Assembly (NCBI GenBank): GCA_938021675.1 | Contig: CALIFY010000012.1 | Coordinates: forward strand, 1-64,000 | Direction: 5' to 3' | DNA from: an uncultured Acidimicrobiales bacterium | Lineage (GTDB): Bacteria > Actinomycetota > Acidimicrobiia > Acidimicrobiales > SZUA-35 | Length of the DNA stretch: 64,000 nt | Part shown: in pieces, positions 49,339 to 57,198 of the stretch | How the letters are laid out: each line of letters starts with the position of its first letter | Numbering within the stretch: the first letter of the stretch is position 1 | Program-made: the position numbers and the translations under genes | The notes under the pieces: model-generated | Seen by the model: only the letters and a program-made list of their open reading frames with translations | Database searches by the model: none | What the model was told of the DNA's origin: nothing

Positions 49339-50984
49339 TGCTGGCTACATATGTTTTTGCCGCCGATTTCAGGGCAATCGGCCTAACGGTCGCGCTGATC
49401 GTCTTTATTGGCTTTGCCGCCGTCTTTGTCTGGAACATGGTTCGGGCCCGGCCCGAATTGGGTTCGGAGATCGAGCTGGCGGCCAACCGGAAGGAATATC
49501 TTTCCGACGAAGAGCTCGAAGGTGAAAAGCTTGATCGTTCCCTGAGCTTCGCTCTCGTGCTGCTCACCTTACTGGCGGTCACGCTGCCGTTTTATTGGAT
49601 CGCAGAACCGGGTCGTCAAGAGGGTGCTGCCGATGCCTACAACCTCTCGTTCGAGAGCCGTGGCGAAGGTAGCTATCTCGAAGGCGCGCAGTGCGTCAAC
49701 TGTCATGCCGGTGGTGGCGTCGGCGGTACGGCCCCATATGTACTGCAAGACGTCGACGGTCAGTTTATTGCGAACGCATCCTGGCAAGCGCCAGCACTCA
49801 ATAACGTGTTGCTGCGCTATTCCGAGGACGAAGTCCGTTACATCCTTAACTTCGGTCGCCCCGGTTCCCCCATGGCAGCATGGGGCACCCCCGGTGGTGG
49901 ACCTCTCACCACCCAGCAGGTCGACAACATCGTGGTGTACCTGCGAACCCTGCAGCAGCAGAGTTTGGATGTCACCGAGATCGCCCTGGCCGGCGATGTC
50001 GATCCACAAGACCCCGAGAGTGTCGAAGCTCAGGAGGCGGCCGACGAGGTACAGGAAGCCGTCGTCGCCGAGGTTGAGCGTTCATTGGCCGATGGTGAGT
50101 ACGAAACCATCGGTGAGGCCGTGTTCAACCTGGGGCTCCAATCCGGTTTTGCCGGTGGCGCTTTTTCTTGTGGACGATGCCATACCGCAGGCTGGTCGCT
50201 TGGTCTCGATGCCGTTCCCGAGATCCTCGATGAGGGGCACGCCGGTTGTGGTGGCGGCAACCCGTCGGGAATCGGATTCAACCTTTGCGGAGGTTCGGTC
50301 AAAGATCGATTCCCCGATGATTCATGGCTCCGACCGGATGGCACATGGTATGCCCTAGAGCAGTCGGTCGAAGATGGTTTCACCCGACCGAGCGAAGGTA
50401 ACCCCGTCGGTTACGACGGCACGTATATCGAGGCGATGGACGGAACCCGAGTCGATCTCGACGACAGCGGAAACCCGATCACCGACGACGGCGAGCCGTA
50501 CATCATCCTTCCCGGGGCCGAAACGGCGCCGAGTGCTGCCGCCGATGGCGACGACGACGAGACCGACGAAGAGGCGGATGCGACGCCGACGAGCACCGAA
50601 GATCGCGATGGCGACTTGGCCGAATGCGGCTTCGTCTCCGGCTTGTGGGAGCCCGAAGGTGGCTCGGTCTACGCCTTCGATCCCTCGGTCGAGATCGCCG
50701 AGGATGAGAACGGTGCCTTCATCGATCCCGATCCACTGGAGTTGGCCGATGCCGGAGCGGACGCCATCGTCCTTCCGGACGGGCAGATCATCGCCGACTG
50801 CAACATCATCGAGATGCCCCCTCGTACCAGCCAGACCCACTACGCGTTCGTCTATGACGGAGCCGATGCCGGTGAAGGGTATGGCCGAGGCGGATTGAGT
50901 GCTGCCGGGATGATGCCTGGCTTCGGTAGGATTCTGCCGCCTGAGTACATTCAGGCCGTTGTCGACTACGAGCGAGGGCTGTGA
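49338..50984 (+). CDS. Diheme cytochrome c subunit of the bc complex
   Basis: 548 aa. Two N-terminal helices (about 12-33 and 69-88) place the rest outside. The first heme site is CVNCH (119-123), with a likely Met ligand in GRPGSPMAAWG; the second is CGRCH (278-282). Between and after the hemes are acidic segments, including a DGDDDETDEEADA stretch. It is larger than typical QcrC and differs from it in having two N-terminal helices. Extra cysteines (AGCGGG, FNLCGG, LAECGF, IADCN) could form disulfides. Confidence 0.88.
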   Translation: MLATYVFAADFRAIGLTVALIVFIGFAAVFVWNMVRARPELGSEIELAANRKEYLSDEELEGEKLDRSLSFALVLLTLLAVTLPFYWIAEPGRQEGAADAYNLSFESRGEGSYLEGAQCVNCHAGGGVGGTAPYVLQDVDGQFIANASWQAPALNNVLLRYSEDEVRYILNFGRPGSPMAAWGTPGGGPLTTQQVDNIVVYLRTLQQQSLDVTEIALAGDVDPQDPESVEAQEAADEVQEAVVAEVERSLADGEYETIGEAVFNLGLQSGFAGGAFSCGRCHTAGWSLGLDAVPEILDEGHAGCGGGNPSGIGFNLCGGSVKDRFPDDSWLRPDGTWYALEQSVEDGFTRPSEGNPVGYDGTYIEAMDGTRVDLDDSGNPITDDGEPYIILPGAETAPSAAADGDDDETDEEADATPTSTEDRDGDLAECGFVSGLWEPEGGSVYAFDPSVEIAEDENGAFIDPDPLELADAGADAIVLPDGQIIADCNIIEMPPRTSQTHYAFVYDGADAGEGYGRGGLSAAGMMPGFGRILPPEYIQAVVDYERGL

Positions 50985-51907
50985 TGCAAATACTGGCGAC
51001 GGCCGTGCTCGGTCTTATCGACGGAATCGGATTCGATCCGTTTTTCCGTGGCTTCCTCAGCGTCATGGTCGGCGTGGTGGTGTTGATCGGAGGAACGTAC
51101 CTCCTGATCGCCACCAACACCGGCGCTCGCTCCGGCATGATGATCGCCTGCGGCGGGCTCTTCGGGTGGATGTTCCTGATGGGCGTCTTTTGGACGGTCT
51201 ACGGCATCGGTTGGGTCGGTGCCGGCCCAACATGGGAACTGGTTGAGATAAACGTCGACGACGTCGAAGACACCGACGATGGTCTGCTGTTCTCCGAGAT
51301 CGACGTGGCCCAAGAGCTTCACGCCGTCGATGTGTCGGTTGAAGCCGATGACCCGGACGAGGCGCAGATCCTCGCCCTCGAACGGTCGAACGAAGTTGAC
51401 CTTGGGGAGTGGCGGTATCTTCCGACCTCGGACCCGATCCGAGGCGAAGCACAAGCATCGGCCGATGCGTTCCTCATCGAGGAAGGCGTGTTCGAGAGCG
51501 GCGGGTTTCTTCCGTTGCAGTTCGGTGGGTTCACCTCGGGTGGGAAACCGGTATTGACCGACGACCCGAGCATGTTGGATCGAGTCGTTCATTTCTTCGA
51601 AGAGACGTTCCTCAACCCGTCCCATCCCGAGGAACGGATCGTGATCCAAGCCCGGGAAATCATTAACAAACCAGTGCTTCCCGGCGAGCCACCACCGGTG
51701 GCAGAAGTCGACCCTGAACAGCCGTTGGTATCGGTGATCATGGTGCGCGACCGGGGCGGCCCGCTTCCAGCTCTCATTAGTGGCCTGCGATTTACCCCTC
51801 TGGTGTTCACCGTGGCCAACGGCGCGTTGTTCGCTGCCTTCGCCCTGTCCCTGCATTATCGGGATCGACGTGAAGACGAGATCCGGGCTGCCGTAGCGGC
51901 GGGATAG
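50984..51907 (+). CDS. Membrane protein of unknown function, last gene of the bc set
   Basis: 307 aa from the ATG overlapping the preceding stop (TGATG). Two helices near the N-terminus (about 22-43 and 48-74) and one at the C-terminus (about 262-285), with a 180-residue mostly acidic region between, which the helix count would place on one side of the membrane. I do not recognise a family. Its strict coupling to the cytochrome c gene supports a role as subunit or assembly factor. Confidence 0.7.
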   Translation: MQILATAVLGLIDGIGFDPFFRGFLSVMVGVVVLIGGTYLLIATNTGARSGMMIACGGLFGWMFLMGVFWTVYGIGWVGAGPTWELVEINVDDVEDTDDGLLFSEIDVAQELHAVDVSVEADDPDEAQILALERSNEVDLGEWRYLPTSDPIRGEAQASADAFLIEEGVFESGGFLPLQFGGFTSGGKPVLTDDPSMLDRVVHFFEETFLNPSHPEERIVIQAREIINKPVLPGEPPPVAEVDPEQPLVSVIMVRDRGGPLPALISGLRFTPLVFTVANGALFAAFALSLHYRDRREDEIRAAVAAG

Positions 51908-51962
51908 GGTTTTGGCGGTAGTAGACCCGATTTTGATTCAAGATCAGCAGAGGAGGACATAA

Positions 51963-52544
51963 ATGGCTCAGTACCTACCTGTTCTGGTCCTATTGGTCCT
52001 GGCTGCGCTCTTCGCGGCCTTGAGCTTTATGGCCTCCAAGCTGCTGGCTCCCCGGAACCCGACGGTTGAGAAGTACGCGCCGTACGAGTGCGGGATTATC
52101 CCAGGTCGAGAACCACCGGAACGTTTTCCGGTTCGCTTTTACCTCATCGCCATGCTGTTCGTGATCTTCGACATAGAGATCGTGTTCCTCTATCCGTGGG
52201 CAGTGGCAAGCGATCGGCTCGGTCTCGCCGGACTCTTGGCCATTCTGCTCTTCTCGGCGCTGGTGTTCGAGTCGTTCGTCTACCTCATTTCTAAAGGGGC
52301 GCTCGATTGGGGTCCGCTCCAAATTTCGCAACGCCAGGATGTGATGCGAACCGCCGAACGAACGACGGCAACCACCATTCGTCGGGTCGGGCTTGACGGA
52401 CGACTTGAAGAGATTCGTAGCAATCGGTTTGACGACGGGCCAGAGCGGGAATTGGTCAGCAGTGAGTTAGTTGACAGCGAGTCGGCTGGCAGCGAGTTGG
52501 TTGGGACCGAATCGGTTGGTACCGGCCACAAGGGAGCAGCCTGA
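51963..52544 (+). CDS. nuoA: NADH-quinone oxidoreductase subunit A
   Basis: 193 aa, ATG with AGGAGGAC upstream. Three helices and the conserved [12 protein letters not shown] and [22 protein letters not shown] are clear NuoA. The family is usually 120-150 aa; here a tail of about 60 residues follows, ending in five copies of a 5-residue repeat (ELVDS/ELVGT type, residues 163-187). The tail should extend into the cytosol or outer side with no known role. It starts 55 bp after the last bc-set gene, so bc and nuo may be co-transcribed. Confidence 0.95.
   Translation: MAQYLPVLVLLVLAALFAALSFMASKLLAPRNPTVEKYAPYECGIIPGREPPERFPVRFYLIAMLFVIFDIEIVFLYPWAVASDRLGLAGLLAILLFSALVFESFVYLISKGALDWGPLQISQRQDVMRTAERTTATTIRRVGLDGRLEEIRSNRFDDGPERELVSSELVDSESAGSELVGTESVGTGHKGAA
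52449..52523 (+). repeat. 15-bp tandem repeat encoding the nuoA tail
   Basis: Five in-frame units from 52449, translating as [20 protein letters not shown] and ESVGT. Units differ at several bases, so the expansion is not recent. Confidence 0.85.
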
Positions 52545-52546
52545 GA

Positions 52547-53137
52547 ATGGGCGTCATTCACAACGTGCAGGCCTCGGGTGTCGAGGGTCTCGATCACAAC
52601 TTCATCACCGCACCGCTTGAGAAACTGGTGAATTGGTCTCGAGCCCGTTCGTCATGGCCGGCAACGTTCGGTCTTGCCTGTTGCGCCATTGAGATGATGG
52701 CCACCGGCGGCTCGCACTACGATCTCGCACGCCTCGGCATGGAAGTGTTTCGGGCGTCACCCCGACAGGCCGACGTGATGATCGTCGCCGGTCGAGTCAG
52801 TCAGAAGATGGCCCCCGTTCTCCGTCAGATCTATGACCAAATGATGGAACCGAAGTGGGTTATCTCCATGGGGGTTTGCGCCTCTAGCGGCGGAATGTTC
52901 AACAACTATGCCATCGTCCAGGGTGTCGATCAGATCGTTCCGGTCGATGTATACGCCCCCGGTTGCCCACCCGGCCCTGAAACGCTGCTCCACGCCATCA
53001 CCACTCTCCATACCCAGATCGAGACCGGCGAGTTGCTTCGCCGCAGAAGCGAGACCGGTGCTGGAGCCAACCTGATGATCGAGCAGTTGGACGGGCAAGG
53101 AAAATCCACCATGGTCACGCTTGGTTCGAAGACGTGA
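52547..53137 (+). CDS. nuoB: NADH-quinone oxidoreductase subunit B
   Basis: 196 aa. The N2-cluster ligands are in [15 protein letters not shown] (adjacent cysteines), [18 protein letters not shown] and [11 protein letters not shown]. It carries the last iron-sulfur cluster before quinone. nuoB follows nuoA by 2 bp and overlaps nuoC (GTGA). Confidence 0.96.
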   Translation: MGVIHNVQASGVEGLDHNFITAPLEKLVNWSRARSSWPATFGLACCAIEMMATGGSHYDLARLGMEVFRASPRQADVMIVAGRVSQKMAPVLRQIYDQMMEPKWVISMGVCASSGGMFNNYAIVQGVDQIVPVDVYAPGCPPGPETLLHAITTLHTQIETGELLRRRSETGAGANLMIEQLDGQGKSTMVTLGSKT

Positions 53138-53730
53138 GCAAGGACGTCACACCGGTGGAGAAAACAGAAGATGAGTTGGACGGAGCGCCGGAATCACCTG
53201 ACGATGAGTCGCCCGACGCTTCCAGCACGTCGGCCTACGGTTGTTCGGTCTCCTACTCGCGGGGCCAGCGCGTCATCCATCCCGACCGGGGCACCTGGGC
53301 TGAGGTAGCGGCTGCGTTGCTGGCCGACGGTTGGAACATGTGTGTCGACGTGACAGCGGTCGACTACAGCACATACGACGGGTCCCGAGACTTGCCAGAT
53401 GGCGTGGCGCCCGAACGGTTCGAACTGATCGCCTCGTTCATTTCCCACACCACTCGCGATCGGTTGAGAGCCCGAGTCCAAATTCCGGCCGACGATCCCG
53501 TCGTCTCCTCGCTTTACCATCTGTATCCCGGCACCGACTATCTCGAGCGTGAAGTGTTCGACCTCATGGGTATCGCCTTCGACGGGCATCCCGACCTCTC
53601 ACGGATTCTCATGCCGGAGAACTGGGACGGTCATCCGCTGCGGAAGGATTACGCCGTAGGCGCCATCCCGGTGCAGTTCAAAGCGACCGCCGCCGCCTCG
53701 ACCGGGACCGGGCCGGAGGCACAGCGATGA
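53134..53730 (+). CDS. nuoC: NADH-quinone oxidoreductase subunit C
   Basis: 198 aa. A charged N-terminal extension of about 35 residues precedes the 30-kDa subunit domain. Its signature is [19 protein letters not shown] followed by GHPLRKDY. It is a connecting subunit of the peripheral arm. Overlaps nuoD by 4 bp (ATGA). Confidence 0.95.
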   Translation: MSKDVTPVEKTEDELDGAPESPDDESPDASSTSAYGCSVSYSRGQRVIHPDRGTWAEVAAALLADGWNMCVDVTAVDYSTYDGSRDLPDGVAPERFELIASFISHTTRDRLRARVQIPADDPVVSSLYHLYPGTDYLEREVFDLMGIAFDGHPDLSRILMPENWDGHPLRKDYAVGAIPVQFKATAAASTGTGPEAQR

Positions 53731-55067
53731 CCGCCACCGAATCCGAAACGCCCACCCAATCTGAAACACGGCCTGACGCCGACACTCGCTCCGATGCATC
53801 ACCCGGGCAGCTCGATCGGTTACCCCGGCGAGGTGCGGTACTGCGAATGTCGGAGGTCCGGGCCGCCGAGGAAGTAGCGAGCGAACCGCTCGGCGACGAA
53901 AACGACCAAACCATGTTGATGAACATGGGCCCGTCGCATCCGTCAACCCACGGTGTGCTCCGGCTCATGCTCGAACTCGATGGTGAGACCATCGTCCGGT
54001 CAAAGCCGGTGATCGGGTATCTCCACACCGGCATGGAGAAGACCGGCGAGCAGCTGACCTACCTACAGGGTCCGACGAACGTCACCCGGATGGACTATGC
54101 CGCCCCGCTATTCAATGAGCTTGTGTTCTCATTGGCCGTCGAGGAACTGGTCGGTATCGAAATCCCGGAGCGAGCTACCTGGATCCGAATGTTGATGACC
54201 GAGCTCAACCGGATCTCGTCCCATCTGCTGTTCATGGCCACCAACGGGATGGACCTCGGCGCGGTGTCGATGATGATCTACGGCTGGCGAGAGCGCGAGC
54301 AGGTGCTTCGGTTCTTCCAGAAGGTCACCGGTCTTCGAATGAACCACAACTACATCCGGCCCGGCGGCGTTGCCGCCGACCTACCGGACGGTTGGCGTGA
54401 CGACGTCCTGACGCTGATGGAGATGTTGCCGCCCCGGCTGGAAGAGTACGACACCTTGATGACCGGTCAGCCGATCTGGCGTGAGCGTCTCCAAGGCGTT
54501 GGTGTTCTCACCCCCGAAGAGGCGTTGGCCCTGTCGGCCACCGGACCGGTGCTCCGCTCGACCGGTGTCGCCTGGGATCTTCGTCGGGATATGCCGTATC
54601 TGGCGTTCGACGAGGTCGACTTCGACGTGGTCGTCGGCTCGTACGGTGATTCGTTCGACCGGTACGCCATCCGTCTGAACGAGATCCGAGAGTCGATTCG
54701 GATCGTCAACCAAATTCTCGACAAGATGCCGCCCGGAGACTATCGGGCCCAAGATGCCAAGGTCACTCCGCCACCCCGAGCACGGATCGATGAGTCGATG
54801 GAGGCTCTGATCCATCACTTCAAGATCTTCACCGAGGGTTTCAAGGTGCCCGAGGGCGAGGTCTACGTGGCGGTCGAATCGCCCCGGGGCGAACTCGGCT
54901 GTTACCTGGTGTCCGATGGCGGGCCGAAGCCGTATCGCATGCACATTCGGGGCCCGAGTTTCGTCAACCTCCAGACCATGCCCCACATGATGGCCGACAG
55001 CTTGATCGCCGATGCGGTCGCTGTTATCTCCTCGGTCGATCCGATTCTCGGAGAGGTCGACCGGTGA
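53727..55067 (+). CDS. nuoD: NADH-quinone oxidoreductase subunit D
   Basis: 446 aa. A 50-residue polar N-terminal extension is followed by the 49-kDa subunit, with GPSHPSTHGVLRLMLELDGE, YMEKTGEQ-like TGMEKTGEQLTYLQG, and the C-terminal LPHMMADSLIADAVAVI-type end. It forms the quinone pocket with NuoB. The gap of 70 bp to nuoE is the widest inside this part of the operon. Confidence 0.95.
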   Translation: MTATESETPTQSETRPDADTRSDASPGQLDRLPRRGAVLRMSEVRAAEEVASEPLGDENDQTMLMNMGPSHPSTHGVLRLMLELDGETIVRSKPVIGYLHTGMEKTGEQLTYLQGPTNVTRMDYAAPLFNELVFSLAVEELVGIEIPERATWIRMLMTELNRISSHLLFMATNGMDLGAVSMMIYGWREREQVLRFFQKVTGLRMNHNYIRPGGVAADLPDGWRDDVLTLMEMLPPRLEEYDTLMTGQPIWRERLQGVGVLTPEEALALSATGPVLRSTGVAWDLRRDMPYLAFDEVDFDVVVGSYGDSFDRYAIRLNEIRESIRIVNQILDKMPPGDYRAQDAKVTPPPRARIDESMEALIHHFKIFTEGFKVPEGEVYVAVESPRGELGCYLVSDGGPKPYRMHIRGPSFVNLQTMPHMMADSLIADAVAVISSVDPILGEVDR

Positions 55068-55137
55068 TCGCGGTGTTCGTTGAGTTCGCTGTTGATTCAC
55101 CCGTCGGTGGGATGATTTCGGGAAGGGTAGATCGCTA

Positions 55138-55770
55138 GTGTCTCGCTTAACCGCAGAAAACGTCCTTCTCGCGCAGGAGATTATCGCTCGTTACCCTCGG
55201 CCAAAGTCGGCGTTGATCCCGTTGCTGCATCTGGCGCAAGAGCAGGATGGCTATGTCGCCGCCGACGCCATGGAGCATTTGGCCGAACTCATCGGCAGCA
55301 CGCCAGCCGAGGTACTCGGTACGTGCTCGTTCTACGAGATGTTCAAGCGGGAACCGGTCGGTCGGTACGTCATCAACGTCTGCACCAATATCTCCTGTCA
55401 GCTGAACGGCGGCGAAGAGCTGCTGCACCACGCCGAGGAGGCGCTGGGGATACGAGCCGGCGGCACCACGGATGACGGACTGTTCACCCTGGAAGACGTC
55501 GAGTGCATCGCCGCCTGCACCGAAGCGCCTTGCCTGCAGGTCAACTACCGCTATGAGTATCGGATCGATGGGGGAGGGTTCGATCGCCTCGTCGACGACC
55601 TCCGCAACAACGCCCGCCCCGATATCCCTCGTCATGGCACGCTGGCCCGTGACCGCCAACATATCCCGGCCGATCGCCTGGCCGGAATCGCGTCACCGGA
55701 GACGGCCGGCACTCCGGCCTGGTTCGAACGCCGCCAGAAAGCCGAAGCGCCGGCAGAGGAGCGCGCCTGA
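55138..55770 (+). CDS. nuoE: NADH-quinone oxidoreductase subunit E
   Basis: 210 aa, GTG start with GGGAAGGG upstream. Thioredoxin-like [2Fe-2S] protein; cluster cysteines are in VCTNISCQLNG and VECIAACTEAPCLQ. It holds the N1a cluster of the NADH-oxidising module with NuoF. The C-terminal 45 residues are an extra tail. Confidence 0.95.
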   Translation: MSRLTAENVLLAQEIIARYPRPKSALIPLLHLAQEQDGYVAADAMEHLAELIGSTPAEVLGTCSFYEMFKREPVGRYVINVCTNISCQLNGGEELLHHAEEALGIRAGGTTDDGLFTLEDVECIAACTEAPCLQVNYRYEYRIDGGGFDRLVDDLRNNARPDIPRHGTLARDRQHIPADRLAGIASPETAGTPAWFERRQKAEAPAEERA

Positions 55771-55773
55771 TCA

Positions 55774-57198
55774 ATGGCTACTAACGACTACATCCCCCAC
55801 GCCCCCGGTTTTGTCGACAACGAAGGTCCGAAGATCGTTTCTAGCCGGTTTGGTCACGCTGATAGCTTCACTCTCGAGCGCTATGAGCAAACCGGCGGGT
55901 ACCAAGCGGTCCGCAGCGTGTTGGCCGGTTCGACTTCCGACGCAGCCCAATTGGTAAAGGACGCTGTGCTCCTCGGACGGGGCGGCGCCGGTTTTCCGGC
56001 AGGCGTCAAATGGGGATTCATGCCACCGGTCTGGCCGCGATACCTCGTGGTCAACGGCGATGAGTCCGAGCCGGGAACCTACAAAGATCGCCTGCTGATG
56101 GAGCGCGACCCTCACCAGCTGATCGAGGGTTGTCTGATCGCCTGCTACGCGCTCGGTCTCAACACCTGTTTCCTCTACGTCAGAGGCGAGATGGCCGAAG
56201 CGCAAGAGCGGATCGGTACCGCGCTAAACGATGCCTACGATGCCGGCTACGTCGGACGCGACATGTTCGGCACCGATGTGGCCATCGACATAGTTCTCCA
56301 CTGGGGTGCCGGCGCCTACATCGTCGGCGAGGAAACGGCATTGATCGAAAGCCTCGAAGGAAATCGTGGCATGCCTCGGCTCAAGCCGCCGTTCTTCCCC
56401 GCGGCCAAAGGCCTCTATATGAAACCGACGATCGTCAACAACGTCGAGACCTTGGCCAACCTCCCCTGGCTGTTCACCAACGGGGTTGACGCCTACAAAG
56501 AATACGGTTCAGAGCGTTCGCCCGGTACCCGCATGCTGGCGGTGAGCGGTCACGTGAACCGACCCGGTGTGTATGAAGTTGAGCAGGGCGTCGTTACCTT
56601 CCGCGAGCTGTTCTACGGCGACAATTACTGCCAGGGCATTCGCGACGGCAACGACCTGAAGATGTTTATCCCCGGTGGCGGGTCGGCGCCCTGGTTCTTT
56701 GAAGAACAACTCGACCTACCGATGGAAGCAGCCGACGTCGGCAGCGCCGGTTCCATGCTCGGATCGGGCGCACTCGTGGTGATGGATGAAACCACCGATG
56801 CGGTCAAAGCATGCCTCCGGATCGTACGGTTCTTCGCCCGGGAGTCGTGTGGGAAATGCACGCCATGCCGCGAAGGCACGACCTGGGAGGAACAGATCCT
56901 TCAACGCATCCTCGACGGCAACGGTCGACCCGAGGATCTCGATTTGTTGGCCGATATCGGTTCGCAGATCAGTCCCGGAGAGTACCCGGCTGCGGCCCAT
57001 CCCGAAGCCGGGCTGACCGCGGTGCCGTTTCCGCCGAAACAGACGACGATCTGCCCACTCGGTCCATCATCGGTCGCACCCATTACGTCGGCGATTCGTC
57101 GGTTCCGACACGAGTTCGAGGCGGCGATCGCCGCGTCGCCGGCTGCTCCGGAGTCCGATCCCGAACAACGAGACGCGGTAGTCGAGGTGTCGGCATGA
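55774..57198 (+). CDS. nuoF: NADH-quinone oxidoreductase subunit F
   Basis: 474 aa. FMN/NADH-binding motifs GRGGAGFPAGVKW and NGDESEPGTYKDR, and the N3 cluster motif SCGKCTPCREGT, are present. It takes electrons from NADH. The stop overlaps nuoG (ATGA). Confidence 0.96.
   Translation: MATNDYIPHAPGFVDNEGPKIVSSRFGHADSFTLERYEQTGGYQAVRSVLAGSTSDAAQLVKDAVLLGRGGAGFPAGVKWGFMPPVWPRYLVVNGDESEPGTYKDRLLMERDPHQLIEGCLIACYALGLNTCFLYVRGEMAEAQERIGTALNDAYDAGYVGRDMFGTDVAIDIVLHWGAGAYIVGEETALIESLEGNRGMPRLKPPFFPAAKGLYMKPTIVNNVETLANLPWLFTNGVDAYKEYGSERSPGTRMLAVSGHVNRPGVYEVEQGVVTFRELFYGDNYCQGIRDGNDLKMFIPGGGSAPWFFEEQLDLPMEAADVGSAGSMLGSGALVVMDETTDAVKACLRIVRFFARESCGKCTPCREGTTWEEQILQRILDGNGRPEDLDLLADIGSQISPGEYPAAAHPEAGLTAVPFPPKQTTICPLGPSSVAPITSAIRRFRHEFEAAIAASPAAPESDPEQRDAVVEVSA

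Noticed and set aside
56811..57194. Open frame extending nuoG upstream
   Set aside because: It overlaps the nuoF coding sequence in another frame; NuoG homology begins at the coupled ATG at 57195.
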